Part shown: positions 1-11,635 of the stretch, one piece after another | Layout: each line of letters starts with the position of its first letter | Numbering within the stretch: the first letter of the stretch is position 1 | Source: Lates calcarifer | Lineage: Eukaryota > Chordata > Actinopteri > Centropomidae | NCBI RefSeq assembly: GCF_001640805.2 | Contig: NC_066851.1 | Location: forward strand, 23,279,493 to 23,343,492 | DNA length: 64,000 nucleotides | Direction: 5' to 3' | The notes under the pieces: model-generated | Told to the model about the DNA's origin: nothing | What the model saw: the letters and a program-made list of their open reading frames with translations, nothing else | The model's database searches: none | Translations under genes and position numbers: made by a program

Positions 1-1435
1 CTGGAGCGAGAGGAAGAACCTGCAGACTGGACATAAACAAACAGAAACTGAAGCCTTTTTTAACTGTCTCATTGTAGGCTTTCAGGCAACACTGAAGCCA
101 AGAAATCTAACTTTGTGTCACTGAGATATGACTCATTTTTAGTTTTATTAAATCCTCCTGCTCTTTATTGTCATTTGCAATTAGTCCTAATGTCAAAGCA
201 TAAACTTTTCATTCACATTTACATTCACCTCTGTTTAAAATGTATTGAAAACATTAACTTTTTTGCCTTTTTTGTGTGTTCTTTAGAAATAAAGTAAATT
301 GATATGAAGAACAGATACATATACTTTTGAGCTGAAGTTGCAGACACTCACGTGTTAATTTTTTAATTTTTTTTAAATTGCTTAAAGATGACATGTATTC
401 TGTGCAGACAGAGAACAATCATGTCTTATCCTAGAAACACCAGCAGGACAGAGTGTAATAACAGTGTGCATATACAGATACAATCTAAAACCGTCACCAT
501 TCACAATAAACTTTACTTAGAGTCTTTTCACTGACTGGAAGACTGGAAAAACAAGGCTGGGTCTAGTTAATCTGGATTTCTGCTGAGGCAGAATTCAGTT
601 TCAGAACTTCTTTAGTCCAGCTTGTATCCCTGAGTCATTTCCCTTAAAAGATTCACAGAGTTTCACCCACAGTCCTGTATGCTTTCACTTGCATCGACAC
701 GCCACTCCGCAGCAGAAGAAAAAACAAAGAGAAACGTCTTTAATGTTGAGGCCAGCAGCTGGAGTCTGTCTCCTCTGCTGCAGCCGGGCAGCTTTGGCAG
801 AGCAAAGTGGAAAACTGCTCGTCGTGACACACCACATCACCACATCACCATCTGTGGACGAAGAGCAGCTCTGCAGCAGGAGAAACACTGAAGAGACGAC
901 GTCATTGAAAACCCTCACCATGGTCTTATTCAAACACGATCAGCCACAAAAAACTGCTCACATGCTCCCTGTCACACATAAGAAGAGGTTCCACAGATTT
1001 TATTAAGGCTCGGTGCCCAAAGGAGAACTTTATATGTCGCCCACGGGCTGTAAATAACCTCCACGAGGGTCTAAAACCTTTATTTTCAACTCAAACTCTT
1101 CTTTCTCTTGACGTCTGAAATCAATTTAACAGTTTTTCTGGTTGATGCAGCTGCAGTTTGGTCAGAGATGGTTTAAGGTCTGTTAGTTCTCCCATCAAGC
1201 CTTAAAAGAACATCAGTCCAGTCTGTTAGGTACAGTCTATCAGTTCTTCATGGCTCCACATAACGTCAAAATGAAAAGATGATAATGAAAAATGTACACA
1301 GTATCAACTATTAATAATGAAGAAAATAAACATTAAGAAATAAAAGACAAATAAACAAACCTTTGGAATAATGAGACACAGATTTTTCTCTAAAAGAAAT
1401 AAACAGCATTATGGATCTGATCATCCTCTTTATCT
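1..1435. other. intergenic, no gene recognised
   Basis: Only short unrelated open frames are present, with no recognisable domain and no repeat I can name. It is the downstream flank of the minus-strand TRIM pseudogene that starts at 1436. Confidence 0.6.
1079..1084 (-). terminator. candidate poly(A) signal, TRIM copy 1
   Basis: TTTATT on the plus strand reads AATAAA on the minus strand, about 350 bases past the stop of TRIM copy 1. It is a plausible cleavage signal, but the hexamer is common by chance in AT-rich DNA. Confidence 0.3.
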
Positions 1436-2721
1436 CTAACTGATCTGTTCCACTGTCACAGAGATCTTCACTGGTAAGATCCTCACTGGAGGTTCATCCC
1501 AAGTGTCAAAGTATGGAAACAGCTTCTCAGTGAAAGTGTGTGTGAAGGTGTGTATGTGTGTGTTAGTATCAGGATCAGAGAACGACAACTTTCCTCTGTT
1601 CCAGTCCAGATTCACTCTGATCCTCTGGAGCTTCTTCTGCAGTGGGAGAACAATCGGTGGAGCTGGTGCTGAGTGTCTAAAGTATTTACCTCCATAGAAC
1701 CTTATTCTCCATAATCCAGACCGTATGCCTCCCTTTCTCTGGACAGACTCTGCTGACACACCCACTCTCCACTCTTCATTGTCTCCAACCTCGACATCCC
1801 AGCTGTGAGTCCCTGAGTTAAAACCCTCAGAGCCCAGGACAGACCAGTAATAATCAAATCTCTCTGGATTGTCAGGAAGCTGCTGTTCCTCTCCATGTCT
1901 CACACTGGTCAGATCTTCAGACAGGATGAGTCTTGGATGAGCAGTGTTTGGGTCCAGAACCACAGGACTGTAGGAGACCATGTCCTTCATCTTGTTCCAG
2001 ATGTTGAAGGTCAGGTTGCCCAGGTGTTTGGCCTGGTCTATCAGAGCTCCTGAGAGCAGCTGGTGATCCTCCAGCAGGGGGCGCTGCTGGACTCTTTCCA
2101 CTGCAGCCTTGTAGTTGTTGAGGAATGAGACGTCTTCAGCTCTCAGCTCGTCCTCTGTGGCTCTGACTGTGTGTGAAAGAGCTGCTATCTCTCTGCTCAG
2201 AGCCTCCATCTTCTCCTTCATCATCTGACTCTTCTGCTCCTCTTCCTCCCTCAGTGCAGCCATCCTGGCCTCCTCTTCCTCTTCTAGAAACTGGTGAAGC
2301 TTCTTAAACTGCTCCTTAATCTGCCTCTCTGTGTGTCGGGCCTGGACCTTAATGTGATCTGCTGTTTGATCAAACTTCACTTTAACTTTTTCTAAACTCT
2401 CTAACTTCTTCTTTAAGGACTCCAGAGTTTCCTGAAGTTCCTTCTTGTGTTGTTGTGCAGCTTCATCGATGGGACTGAAGCTGTGGTTTTTGTGTGTTAC
2501 TGAATGTAGACAGACGACACACACTGGCTGCTGATGGTCCAGACAGAAGAGTTTGAGTTTCTCAGAGTGCAGACTGCAGAGAGCCTCTGAAGATCTCTGA
2601 TCTCTCTCCAGTAAGAAGGACTCACACAGGTTCTTTAACACCAGACTAACAGGTGGATCTTCTCTTGAAGATCTTCTCTTACAAACTGGACACTCTTGTG
2701 TTTGTTTCTCTCTCCACCATC
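1436..2721 (-). pseudogene. TRIM35/A33-like gene, 5'-truncated (TRIM copy 1)
   Basis: The frame reads from the last part of a RING finger (WWREK, then CPVCKRR) through B-box 2, coiled coil and PRY-SPRY, and is collinear with the intact copy at 3438-4838. The first ~37 residues, with six of the eight RING zinc ligands, are missing: homology stops at 2721, and the codon just before the Trp-Trp pair is TGA. A methionine at 2641 could start a protein without a RING. The C-terminus is two codons short because the Gln codon of the intact copies is TAG here. The Cys-Asn after the RING in the intact copies is Val-Ser here. The B-box ligands, coiled coil and SPRY are otherwise open. I read it as a decaying tandem duplicate; a RING-less TRIM (B-box, coiled coil, SPRY) remains possible. 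Confidence 0.8.
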
Positions 2722-2813
2722 AACACTCTCCATACATTTGATACTGGCCTGGCCCCTCTGTCAAATTTTAAAACTCACTGTGGCCCCTGAGCCAAAACCT
2801 TTGCCCACCCCTG
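2722..2813 (-). mobile_element. hAT-like transposon end fragment
   Basis: On the minus strand the segment begins CAGGGGTGGGCAAA at 2813 and continues with GGCTCAGGGGCCACA. I recognise this start as that of many non-autonomous vertebrate hAT elements. The fragment ends exactly where TRIM copy 1 loses its RING. The other end and the target-site duplication are not visible. Confidence 0.5.
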
Positions 2814-3437
2814 AGCCAGACTGTGTCCCTGTAAACCAGTGAGCCAGAATGTGTCCTTTCCTGGGACTTGCTGGTCTTTTGTGATGCCATCAGTGGCACC
2901 AGTTATTTTCCTGCTATATAAAATGCTAAAATGTCTTTTGTGACAAAGAGCTCATATTCTGGTGATTTAGGTTCATCACATTGTCTGCAGCCAGGTCCTC
3001 CAGGAATAGTGCTGAGCTGAGAGGTGATTTTGGCCTAGTGGTCAAACTCTGTACTGCAAGATTACACACTGGTCTAAAAAGACTTCTTTCCTCACACCAT
3101 CATTGAGGAAGAAACAGTTGTCAGTGATGATTAATACATTTTTCTGAGCATTGCAAATGAAGCTTTGATAAAAGTTCACTAAAGAAGATCTCTTCACTCA
3201 CGTTCTGCCTTTATTTCTCTGGAGGTGAATGTCTGATACTTTCTGCTATTTTTTTCTCCATCAACTGAGTTTTTCCATAGTGTCAAAATCCCTATATTCA
3301 CAATGTTATATAACATACACTTATCTTACTGGAAACTTTCTAATGTATTTTATTTGGACAGGTGCAAATAAAGAGATTAAATTAACTGATTTTTCCCCTT
3401 TAACAAACAAACAACATTATAAATGTGATCATCCTCT
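2814..3437. other. spacer between the TRIM copies
   Basis: No gene is seen. It holds the 3' flank of TRIM copy 2 and lacks the promoter-like flank found upstream of copies 2 and 3, so that part of copy 1 is gone. Confidence 0.6.
3349..3354 (-). terminator. candidate poly(A) signal, TRIM copy 2
   Basis: AATAAA on the minus strand lies 84 bases after the TAA stop of TRIM copy 2 and would give a very short 3'UTR. Confidence 0.45.
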
Positions 3438-4838
3438 TTATCTCTGACTGATCTGTTCCACTGTCACAGAGACCTTCAGTGGTAACATCCTCACTGGGAG
3501 ATTATCCACAGTGTTAATGTATGGAAACAGCTTCTCAGTGAAAGTGTGTCTGAAGGTGTGTATGTGTGTGTTAGTATCAGGATCAGAGAACGACAACTTT
3601 CCTCTGTTCCAGTCCAGATTCACTCTGATCCTCTGGAGATTCTTCTGCTCTGAGAGAACAGTTTCTGAAGCTGGTGGTGACACTGCTGAGTATTCACCTC
3701 CACAGAACCATATTCCCCATAATCCAGACCATATGTCTCCCTTCCTCTGGACAGACTCTGCTAACACACCCACTTCCCAGTCTGTATTGTCTCCAACCTC
3801 GACATCCCAGCTGTGAGTCCCTGAGTTAAAACCCTCAGAGCCCAGGACAGACCAGCAATAATCAAATCTCTCTGGATTGTCAGGAAGCTGCTGTTCCTCT
3901 CCTAGTCTCACTCTGGTCAGATCTTCAGACAGGATGAGTCTTGGATGAGCAGTGTTTGGGTCCAGAACCACAGGACTGTAGGAGACCATGTCCTTCATCT
4001 TGTTCCAGATGTTGAAGGTCAGGTTGCCCAGGTGTTTGGCCTGGTCTATCAGAGCTCCTGAGAGCAGCTGGTGATCCTCCAGCAGGGGGCGCTGCTGGAC
4101 TCTTTCCACTGCAGCCTTGTAGTTGTTGAGGAATGAGACGTCTTCAGCTCTCAGCTCGTCCTCTGTGGCTCTGACTGTGTGTGAAAGAGCTGCTATCTCT
4201 CTGCTCAGAGCCTCCATCTTCTCCTTCATCATCTGACTCTTCTGCTCCTCTTCCTCCCTCAGTGCAGCCATCCTGGCCTCCTCTTCCTCTTCTAGAAACT
4301 GGTGAAGCTTCTTAAACTGCTCCTTAATCTGCCTCTCTGTGTGTCGGGCCTGGACCTTAATGTGTTCTGCTGTTTGATCAAACTTCACTTTAACTTTTTC
4401 TAAACTCTTTAACTTCTCCTTTAAGGACTCCAGAGTTTCCTGAAGTTCCTTCTTGTGTTGTTCTGCAGCTTCATCGATGGGACTGAAGCTGTGGTTTTTG
4501 TGTGTTACTGAATGTAGACAGACGACACACACTGGCTGCTGATGGTCCAGACAGAAGAGTTTGAGTTTCTCAGAGTGCAGACTGCAGAGATCCTCTGAAG
4601 ATCTCTGATCTCTCTCCAGTAAGAAGGACTCACACAGGTTCTTTAACACCAGGTTACAGGGTGGATCATCCTTTGAAGATCTTCTCTTACAAACTGGACA
4701 GTCTTGTGTTTGTTTCTCTCTCCACCATCTCTTCAGACAGTCTTTACAGAAGCTGTGGCTACATGACAGAACAACAGGATCTCTAAAGACCTCCTGACAG
4801 ACCGGACAGCAGAGATCCTCCTCTGATCTGGAAGCCAT
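3438..4838 (-). CDS. TRIM35 / zinc-binding protein A33-like E3 ubiquitin ligase (TRIM copy 2)
   Basis: The 466-residue protein has a complete TRIM layout in one coding exon. The C3HC4 RING has Cys11, Cys14, Cys26, His28, Cys31, Cys34, Cys47 and Cys50. B-box 2 (about 83-118) has Cys85, His88, Cys96, Cys104, Cys107, His113 and His116. An acidic, Glu-rich coiled coil spans about 120-245, and PRY-SPRY runs from about 275 to the end (PRY opening [21 protein letters not shown] in SPRY). By family it should be a cytoplasmic RING-type ubiquitin ligase that dimerises through the coiled coil and recognises its target with the SPRY; many fish TRIMs of this type are interferon-induced. The start is the ATG followed by Ala-Ser-Arg, shared with copy 3 and preceded by a splice acceptor at 4854-4855. 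RING to coiled coil nearly matches copy 3, while part of the SPRY differs. The exact subfamily name is uncertain. Confidence 0.9.
   Translation of the reverse strand: MASRSEEDLCCPVCQEVFRDPVVLSCSHSFCKDCLKRWWREKQTQDCPVCKRRSSKDDPPCNLVLKNLCESFLLERDQRSSEDLCSLHSEKLKLFCLDHQQPVCVVCLHSVTHKNHSFSPIDEAAEQHKKELQETLESLKEKLKSLEKVKVKFDQTAEHIKVQARHTERQIKEQFKKLHQFLEEEEEARMAALREEEEQKSQMMKEKMEALSREIAALSHTVRATEDELRAEDVSFLNNYKAAVERVQQRPLLEDHQLLSGALIDQAKHLGNLTFNIWNKMKDMVSYSPVVLDPNTAHPRLILSEDLTRVRLGEEQQLPDNPERFDYCWSVLGSEGFNSGTHSWDVEVGDNTDWEVGVLAESVQRKGDIWSGLWGIWFCGGEYSAVSPPASETVLSEQKNLQRIRVNLDWNRGKLSFSDPDTNTHIHTFRHTFTEKLFPYINTVDNLPVRMLPLKVSVTVEQISQR
4079..4092 (+). promoter_or_regulatory. CTCF-like core motif inside TRIM copy 2 coding sequence
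   Basis: CCAGCAGGGGGCGC fits the CTCF core CCASYAGRKGGCRS at every position. The same 14-mer occurs at 2071-2084 and 59842-59855 in the other two copies. Because it encodes a conserved part of the coiled coil (around RPLLED), it may be only coding sequence. Confidence 0.4.
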
Positions 4839-4853
4839 TTAGTCTGAGTGAAG

Positions 4854-4962
4854 CTGAAAACACAGCAGACAGGAAGTACAGTCAGTCATGGCTCCCCTCC
4901 CTCCTCTACTAACTTCACTGAGATTCACTTTCACTTTGAGTGGTGGTTTTAGTCAAACTCAC
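4854..4962 (-). other. 5'UTR intron of TRIM copy 2
   Basis: A GTGAGT donor follows GAAG at 4963. A pyrimidine-rich acceptor ending TTTTCAG lies at 4854-4855, 15 bases before the ATG. The 109-base intron has the same length and splice sites in copy 3 (60617-60725). It carries the IRF-type element at 4923-4937. Confidence 0.6.
4923..4937 (-). promoter_or_regulatory. IRF/ISRE-like element, TRIM copy 2
   Basis: The minus strand reads AAAGTGAAAGTGAAT, which contains two head-to-tail AAGTGA hexamers, the unit bound by IRF-1 family factors. It is one base from the GAAANNGAAA core and is conserved at 60686-60700. It suggests interferon induction but does not prove it. Confidence 0.5.
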
Positions 4963-5265
4963 CTTCAGTGTGTGGAGAGTCAGCAGGTTGAAGCAGCAGT
5001 GTTGTAGTTTTCCTCTTTTCTCTCCTGTAGCTGGACTCACTCAGAGGAAGCTGTTAGTTTGGTCTGAAGGTGAATCTGATCGAATGTTTTTCAGCCTGTG
5101 TCTCTTTAGAGAAGACGAGGAACAAACTGTTTCCTGGTTTGAGGCGAGTCATGTGAGGGGAGGAGCTTTGTCAGAGCTCTTCTACTAAATGCTGTTGCTT
5201 CTCATGTAACATGTTGAATTTCATTCCAAAGTTCATTCATTCATTTCTGGAAATGCTGACTGCAC
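4963..5265 (-). promoter_or_regulatory. 5'UTR exon and promoter flank, TRIM copy 2
   Basis: This stretch aligns almost base for base with 60726-61030 upstream of TRIM copy 3, with small indels, and ends near a shared segment around CTGGAAATGCTGACTG. It should hold the non-coding first exon and the proximal promoter. I see no TATA box. Past about 5265 the two flanks no longer match. Confidence 0.5.
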
Positions 5266-6460
5266 AGCAGGATGAACAGGTTAAAACATACAGCACCCTC
5301 TGCTATCGAGAGTTAAATACTTAAACCTTCTGGTCTTTTTCATCTTTCCTGACTCTAACTGACCTTCTTCACAGCTGACAGTTGTCTTGTCATGGCAGAA
5401 AAAGCACAGGTGAAACTAATTCTATTAATCACGTCCCAGTAAACTTCTGCAGTCAGGTCAGGAACAGTGCTAAGCAGTGAGGTGATGCTGGCACAGTGTC
5501 CAACTCAGCTTAAAGATAAACCAAGAGCAGCAGGCTCATTATTTTATCATCATTTTTATTGCAGTTAATTTCACACAAACAATCAGACAGAAACAGAACC
5601 TCATTCTGAATCAGATCAAATCCAAGAATAAAATCTGCAGATATATAAAAACAAAATACCGTGAAACTGCATAAAAGGTCCTCTACTGTTCACATCAGTC
5701 AGATCAGGACACGGCTGAACAACAGACATGAGCAGTTTAATCCCAAAATGAAAGGTCTGACACAAAGTGATCATTGAGAGTGAAAGTCTCTCAAACTCAA
5801 ACACAAATGTTTTAATTAATCAACTTATGTTTCTCCGGTTGATTTGTGCCATTTTGGATTTAAACCCTTTAAAACACGAACATTTTCCTTCTCAAACCAA
5901 ACAGATAAATAATCGGGGGATATATTTTGTTTGGGACAGTCAGTGAATCCAAATGTGTCCAAAGGTTAAAATGAAATACTTTGAATTCAATTAACTTTAA
6001 CATAAAATAACGTACAGTGACTCACTTGTTGCTAATTTGAGTGAAGGCAGTTATAAACGAGCAACAGTGTGGGAAATGATCATCTGGTTTGAAGTTACGG
6101 TATAAATCTTGAATTTTTAGTCATTTATTTCCATTTTCCCTCCTCACAGGGAAACATTTATGCAGCTACAAAGTGCAAAAGGCAACACGACAGGACAGAG
6201 TGAAGAAAAAACAAATGTAAGGACCAGAGTTTTCACATGAAAGATGAGAATCTTCCTGAACAACGATAAAGGCACTAAAGGGAAACGTGGAGCAGAGTCA
6301 GGCTAACAGAGCTACAGCTACACAGCTCAACCACTGGATATTTGGTCAAGGTCTGAAATAATCTTATAGAAAAAGTAATTTCTCTGAGATTCAGTATTTC
6401 AAGAAGAAAGGAAATGCCTCAAAAGACAGAAAGAAGCAGAGAGCAGAGCTGGAGTCTCAG

Positions 6461-6474
6461 CCACCAGAGGGCAC
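6461..6474 (+). promoter_or_regulatory. CTCF-like core motif
   Basis: CCACCAGAGGGCAC fits CCASYAGRKGGCRS fully. It is intergenic, so no coding constraint explains it. Same orientation as the motif at 8929. Confidence 0.45.
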
Positions 6475-6599
6475 AGAGGAGCTGAAAATCTTAACTTTCT
6501 AAAGGTTCCTGTATTTAGTTTTTCAAAAATCATAATTTAAGTATTTACCAATAAACTCCCTGATTGTGTTCTTCAGCTGTAAAGACATTTGAGCGAAAA

Positions 6600-7220
6600 G
6601 GTTCCCACAAAAAAATTCTAGATTTCAATCACCAAAATTTACCAAAATTTCTGTCATTGTTTTAACAAAATTTTGGGTTTATGGCATAAAAATTTAGAGA
6701 TTTTAACAAATTTTAAAATTTGACAAATTTTGGATAATAATTCCAGAATTATAAGAAAATTTGGAGATTTGACCAGAAAATTGTAACATTTGGGATTATG
6801 AAAAAAACTAGTACAAAGATTGGGATTACAACCTAAACTTATGGAATCTATCACATCAAATTTGAAGTTTCAACCAAAGCACAAAAAGTGGATTATGACA
6901 AAAAACTAAAAAAATTAAGAAATAAAAATAAAATTCCAAAAAAGTATATCAGGATTCTACCCAATAACAAAACATGTGATTATAGCAAATAACATTTAGG
7001 ATTATAATCCTAATATTATTAAACAAAATTAATTATAATTCTAAAATTAACCAAATTACAACATGTAGGATTATAACAAATAAAATTTGGGTCATAATAA
7101 ATTCTGTTCCTCTACCAAATTACAAAATTTGGTACTAAGACAAACTTCAGAAGCATTTCATCAAATCCTGGGATCATGTCAAATTTCAGAGAACATTGTA
7201 CCAAATTCTGGAAAAACTAA
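6600..7220. repeat. degenerate AT-rich tandem repeat (minisatellite relic)
   Basis: Variants of a roughly 20-25 base phrase built from ACAAATTT, TTGGGATTATAA and CCAAATT recur across about 600 bases with variable spacing. The copies are too diverged to set an exact period by eye. Confidence 0.5.
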
Positions 7221-8237
7221 AATGTTTAAATTTAAGGGATGCTTCACAACAATCAGGGAGTGAATCATAAAGTTAGAAAATAATGTGTTACATTGAAAAA
7301 TTACTGCAATAAAATGTAAATTTAGTAACTTTGATTTGTTTAAATACTTTATATTTAGATGTTTCCGGTAAAGTTAATTGTGTTTTTTATCTGAACAAAC
7401 AAATTTAAATCCTTATTTCAGCCCCTGAAACACATCAGGCCAGCCCTGCTTTAACTAAATTACCACAGATGAAATAAAATCTTCCATTAATCCAACACAT
7501 TTTCTTCAGTTCAGTCTAACACGCATACACACCAGTGAACTTGAATCAGGGTGGTGGTGGTCTTGTGGAACCTGTTATCATTCTGGCTGAAAGCCTTCAC
7601 AATAGAAACACAACTATCATCATCATCACAGTCAGGAAGTTTAGTTTAATCTCACTTATCAATCTGACTGTTCCTCCATCTGCAGGAAACGTCGTTTGTC
7701 AGGATATAAATACCACAAAAACATGTGTTTAAACATTTACTTCTCTAGCTTCATTCACATATATCACTACATGGATGGGTTTTGGCTTCATGACTCCTCC
7801 TCTCTCCTCTACTCCTCTGACTCTGGAATCAAACTTTTCACACTGACACTTTCAGGCTGTTTCATCAAACATGATCCCACCACAGGGTTAACAGAGGTTG
7901 TGTGTTTTGTTGATCAAACAAAAAGACAACAGGAATAAACTTCTGGTTTCACTGGTACAGGGAGGAAACCACATTCAGACAAAAATGCTACAACAAACAG
8001 AAATATATTCGTGCAGGAGACAAGGCCACAGGATGTGAGACGAGCCGGACAAACTCTGAGCTGAAGCTGGTCAATCTGAGTTGTCTTGGTTTTACTTCGG
8101 TCTGAGACAATGTGAGCAGGTTGGATACAAGTTTAGGTTCATAATAGTGGTTTAAATATTATAAATTATGCATCTGGTCAGAAAGTAACAATCTGCTTTT
8201 CCAGGGCCAGTAGCCCCGTTAATGAACCTTTTTGTCG

Positions 8238-8333
8238 CCATTATCTGACACTTTATTGACCAAACAACAAATGTGTTAATTGAGAAAATGATCAACAGAT
8301 AATAGTTAATAACAATGATCAGGTCCAGCCCTA
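8238..8333. mobile_element. teleost MITE-like repeat, family A fragment
   Basis: It contains CTTTATTGACCAAACAAC, then GAGAAAATGATCAACAG, and ends near CAGCCCTAA. This matches the end of a very common teleost dispersed repeat built of ATTAATCG-type phrases. Other fragments lie near 13.9, 20.5, 26.3, 58.0 and 63.1 kb. Confidence 0.55.
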
Positions 8334-8928
8334 ACAAAGCTTTATATTACCTTGTCTTTACTTTAATATCTTGTGCCTTTTATACTCTACATAAAGTACT
8401 TTAAATTTCTTGCCTTACCTTAATTTCCATATGGAAAACAAAACATGTGCTGTAAACTCTTTCATCTTCCTCCAGAGGCTTAAAATCTGTCTAATCCCTC
8501 AGCTACTGTTAGTATATAAAATGATGGAACTTTACCTGCCAAATTTAAACACAGACATTTGTGAGCGTGCAGGTAAATTATTCAAATCTTAATATTCTGA
8601 AAAAACAAACTCCAGTTTGATTTCATCTTCCCTTAATCCTGACTCCTAATATTTGAGGGAAATGAGCAAATCTGACCTCAGATCAACATTTCAGACCAGC
8701 TTCACCCTTTCTGTCTGGCTCGGAGGTGGGTTGGGGATGGGGGCAGTGCATTCTGGGAACAGTGCATTAGGACAGTACCGTATACGACAACGACAGCAAC
8801 GACGTACAGGTCAGCTTGTAACACAGCTTCCTGCTGAACCTGCTGCCCTTGACGAGGCAAATTAAGACTCATGAAAAGTTAATTTTTCTCTTGACTTTGT
8901 TGGTCTTCAGTTCAGAGGTGAGATGCCG

Positions 8929-8942
8929 CCAGCAGGGGGCAG
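8929..8942 (+). promoter_or_regulatory. CTCF-like core motif
   Basis: CCAGCAGGGGGCAG fits CCASYAGRKGGCRS fully, about 2.7 kb past the end of SGPP1 and between the TRIM and SGPP1 blocks. Confidence 0.5.
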
Positions 8943-11635
8943 CAGCACCTGAACGCTACACCAGCTGGAGCAAGGCACTTCACCCACAACTGCCCGCTGC
9001 AGTGGATAAAACATGAAGCAGGCTTCTCTCCCTGTGTGAGTGAAACATCAGGCCTGTGTCCAGATGTTCAGTCATTATTGCCTCGAGTACAGAGATTCAG
9101 ACAAAACACTGTATTGTATTGTTCCTGAATCATCCACACTCACAGCAGCTCTGCCTGGCAGAGCAACAGGTGGATCATGGACAACACTGAGCTGCTGGGA
9201 AACATGTCACTGCAGTACTGATGGTCAAAATAAACTTCATCTCATAACAGGCTACAATCTACCAGTGTTCCCACAGCAGCAGTGACGTGATCGACCTACA
9301 GAACCAGAGAACTTGGTCACTTCTGAAGAGAAAAGTACTGAAGCAGGTACAGGGCAAAAGAAGAAAAACCTCTCCAGTAAAAGTTCAGATTGGTCCAGTC
9401 CTACAGGCCTCGACCAGACGACTGAAGCGGGGCATTAGTGGTCTGAAGAGGGTTTATTCACTACTGTGACTCAGCTGCAGTGTGGGAGGACGACAGGAGG
9501 AAGCTGGAGTCAAAGTCCACGTGGACGCTGAGGAGACAGGCTTTCTCCCCTAACAGCTGTCACTACACAAACACCTACAATTTATTATGATATAACTGAC
9601 TTGTTCCATCTGCCCTCACTCATATTTAACTAGTGTGTTCTTACTGGCAGTTAAATCACAGGGATGGTGATAATTATCAGTGAAAACACAGTTCAGATCA
9701 GGAGGCAGCTGCAGCAGCTGTTGATCACTTCACACTCGCCTCGTTACAGAGACACATAAAACTAAACTGAAACAGGCTGCACCGCTCAAACGAGTTCTTA
9801 CACTGAGATGAGCTGTGGATAAATAATATACACCCAGTAATTAGCAGGTGGAGCTGCTGCTCTGTTGACTGAACAAACTGACAAACGCCTCCTAATATCT
9901 ACAAGTTCACAGTGTAGATTATCATTAAGAGTTCACTCTGACTGAAAAGGTGTTTGATAGCTGTTAAAATCAAAGAGCAGAGTTGTTCTTTACAGTTTCC
10001 ATACAATAATGGATTTAGAAACAGCTGGTGAGTCCTGATCCTTTATGTTTTAACAGTTTTGATGTTCTTTTGAAACACCTGTGCTGCCTCTGGGGAAATA
10101 AGGTTTCCTGATTGTATTTTTAAGGAAAAGCTGATCTCAGTCTAAAATTTAGGAATGTTAATTACACTGATCTCTAAACTTTATTCTTGAAACTGTGACC
10201 ATCTCCACCTCTGTCTAATACTGTCTTGGTTTATAAATCGAGATATATTTTTGCCTGAGCTCCTTTTGTCTCTCGACCGTCACCGATCCACTGCGTTATC
10301 TCCACCGCTTCCTCCCATCAAACTCCAGCACAGGAGACTTTCCTCTGCATGGTGGATGGATGTCATTGAAAACATCTCCACGCTATCAAACTGAAAGTCA
10401 AGTTTTATAGTGTAAAAATAAAAAAAGCTGAGCCAAACAGACAGATTCCCGTCGTCCTTACAGGAAAAACGCTTCGTTCCTTCCTTCAGGATTATAAAAT
10501 ATGTGCCCTCTCATTGCTTTATAGGAAAAGAGATCAGTCTCAGAGCAGAGATCAGATGATCAGGTTTTCTGAGTACAGACTGAAACAGTAAACAGAGCAG
10601 ACAGCGTGGGAAGAGCCCTTTAACACTGTACATGTGCGCTCGAACAATTGGATTCAGTTCCAGAGGAATCTGCCTCTTCTCGTTAGACAGGTAACAAAGG
10701 ACGAAGAGGAACCTTTCCACATCAGAATAAACTCCCATACTGGAATAAGGAATTATAAAATCACAGGGATCTTATTGCTCTGAGGGGTGAGACAAAGGAG
10801 AGGAAGATCAAATATTAATATTAAGAAGCTTTCAGACAAAGAACCACACAAAGTTTGAATGTCAAACTCCAGTTTTTGATTCAGATAACTGATCAGTCAG
10901 CTTTGTTAGATCACAAATTGTGAATATTTGCTATTTTTCCATCATGTTTCTAAGGAGTTACTCAACACTTCATCTAATAAAAGACTGAAAACACTTTGTG
11001 AAGCTACATTTTGTCCTCAAGTTCCTGGAAGTGCAAATGCTGGAGACTCTTCAGTCGTCTTACCTGTATGCTTCTTTGTCTGAGCTCTTAATAATAATAG
11101 CATTAATAAAAATGGAAATACTGAGACACAGGTCATCTATCAGTAGCAATCAGTGGTATTTGTAGTCTTTCAGAGGCCACTGTTAAAAAGTTTTCTTTTT
11201 GCTTTTAAAATGAATTAAGCTGGTAGAGGAGGAGTGGATGTTCGGCTCGCAGCCTCTCCTGGGATCAGGACGAGCCGAGAGTTTCAATTCAATTTTAAAT
11301 AAATCTAAAGAACAGAACAGAGAGATATCACTCAGATATCAGTCAGGGAAGCTGTCAGAAGCAGTCAGCTGTTTCTGGTTCATCCTTCCTGAACGCTACT
11401 CTGAGCCAACAGGAGAAAAACAAGATAGAAAACTGATAAAAAGGCAGCATCCAGATCAGTGCTGAGGCTTTAATTCACCTTCATCAGGCCCAGACCAAAT
11501 GCCTCTGGTTAGAAAAGCAGCTCTGGATGAAAAGTAGTAGCAAAACTGATCTGATAACAGCACTAGGTGAACATGAGGAGGGTCACTTCACTGTGTTTTA
11601 GTCAGTAACTGACTATGAAGTGAGCCACCATCCAG

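Larger units (their letters stand above)
5266..11635. other. intergenic between TRIM copy 2 and SGPP1
   Basis: No coding exon is recognised. Contents seen: a degenerate AT-rich tandem repeat (6600-7220), two CTCF-like motifs (6461, 8929) and a MITE-like fragment (8238-8333). Short open frames here lack domains, codon bias and splice context. Confidence 0.55.
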
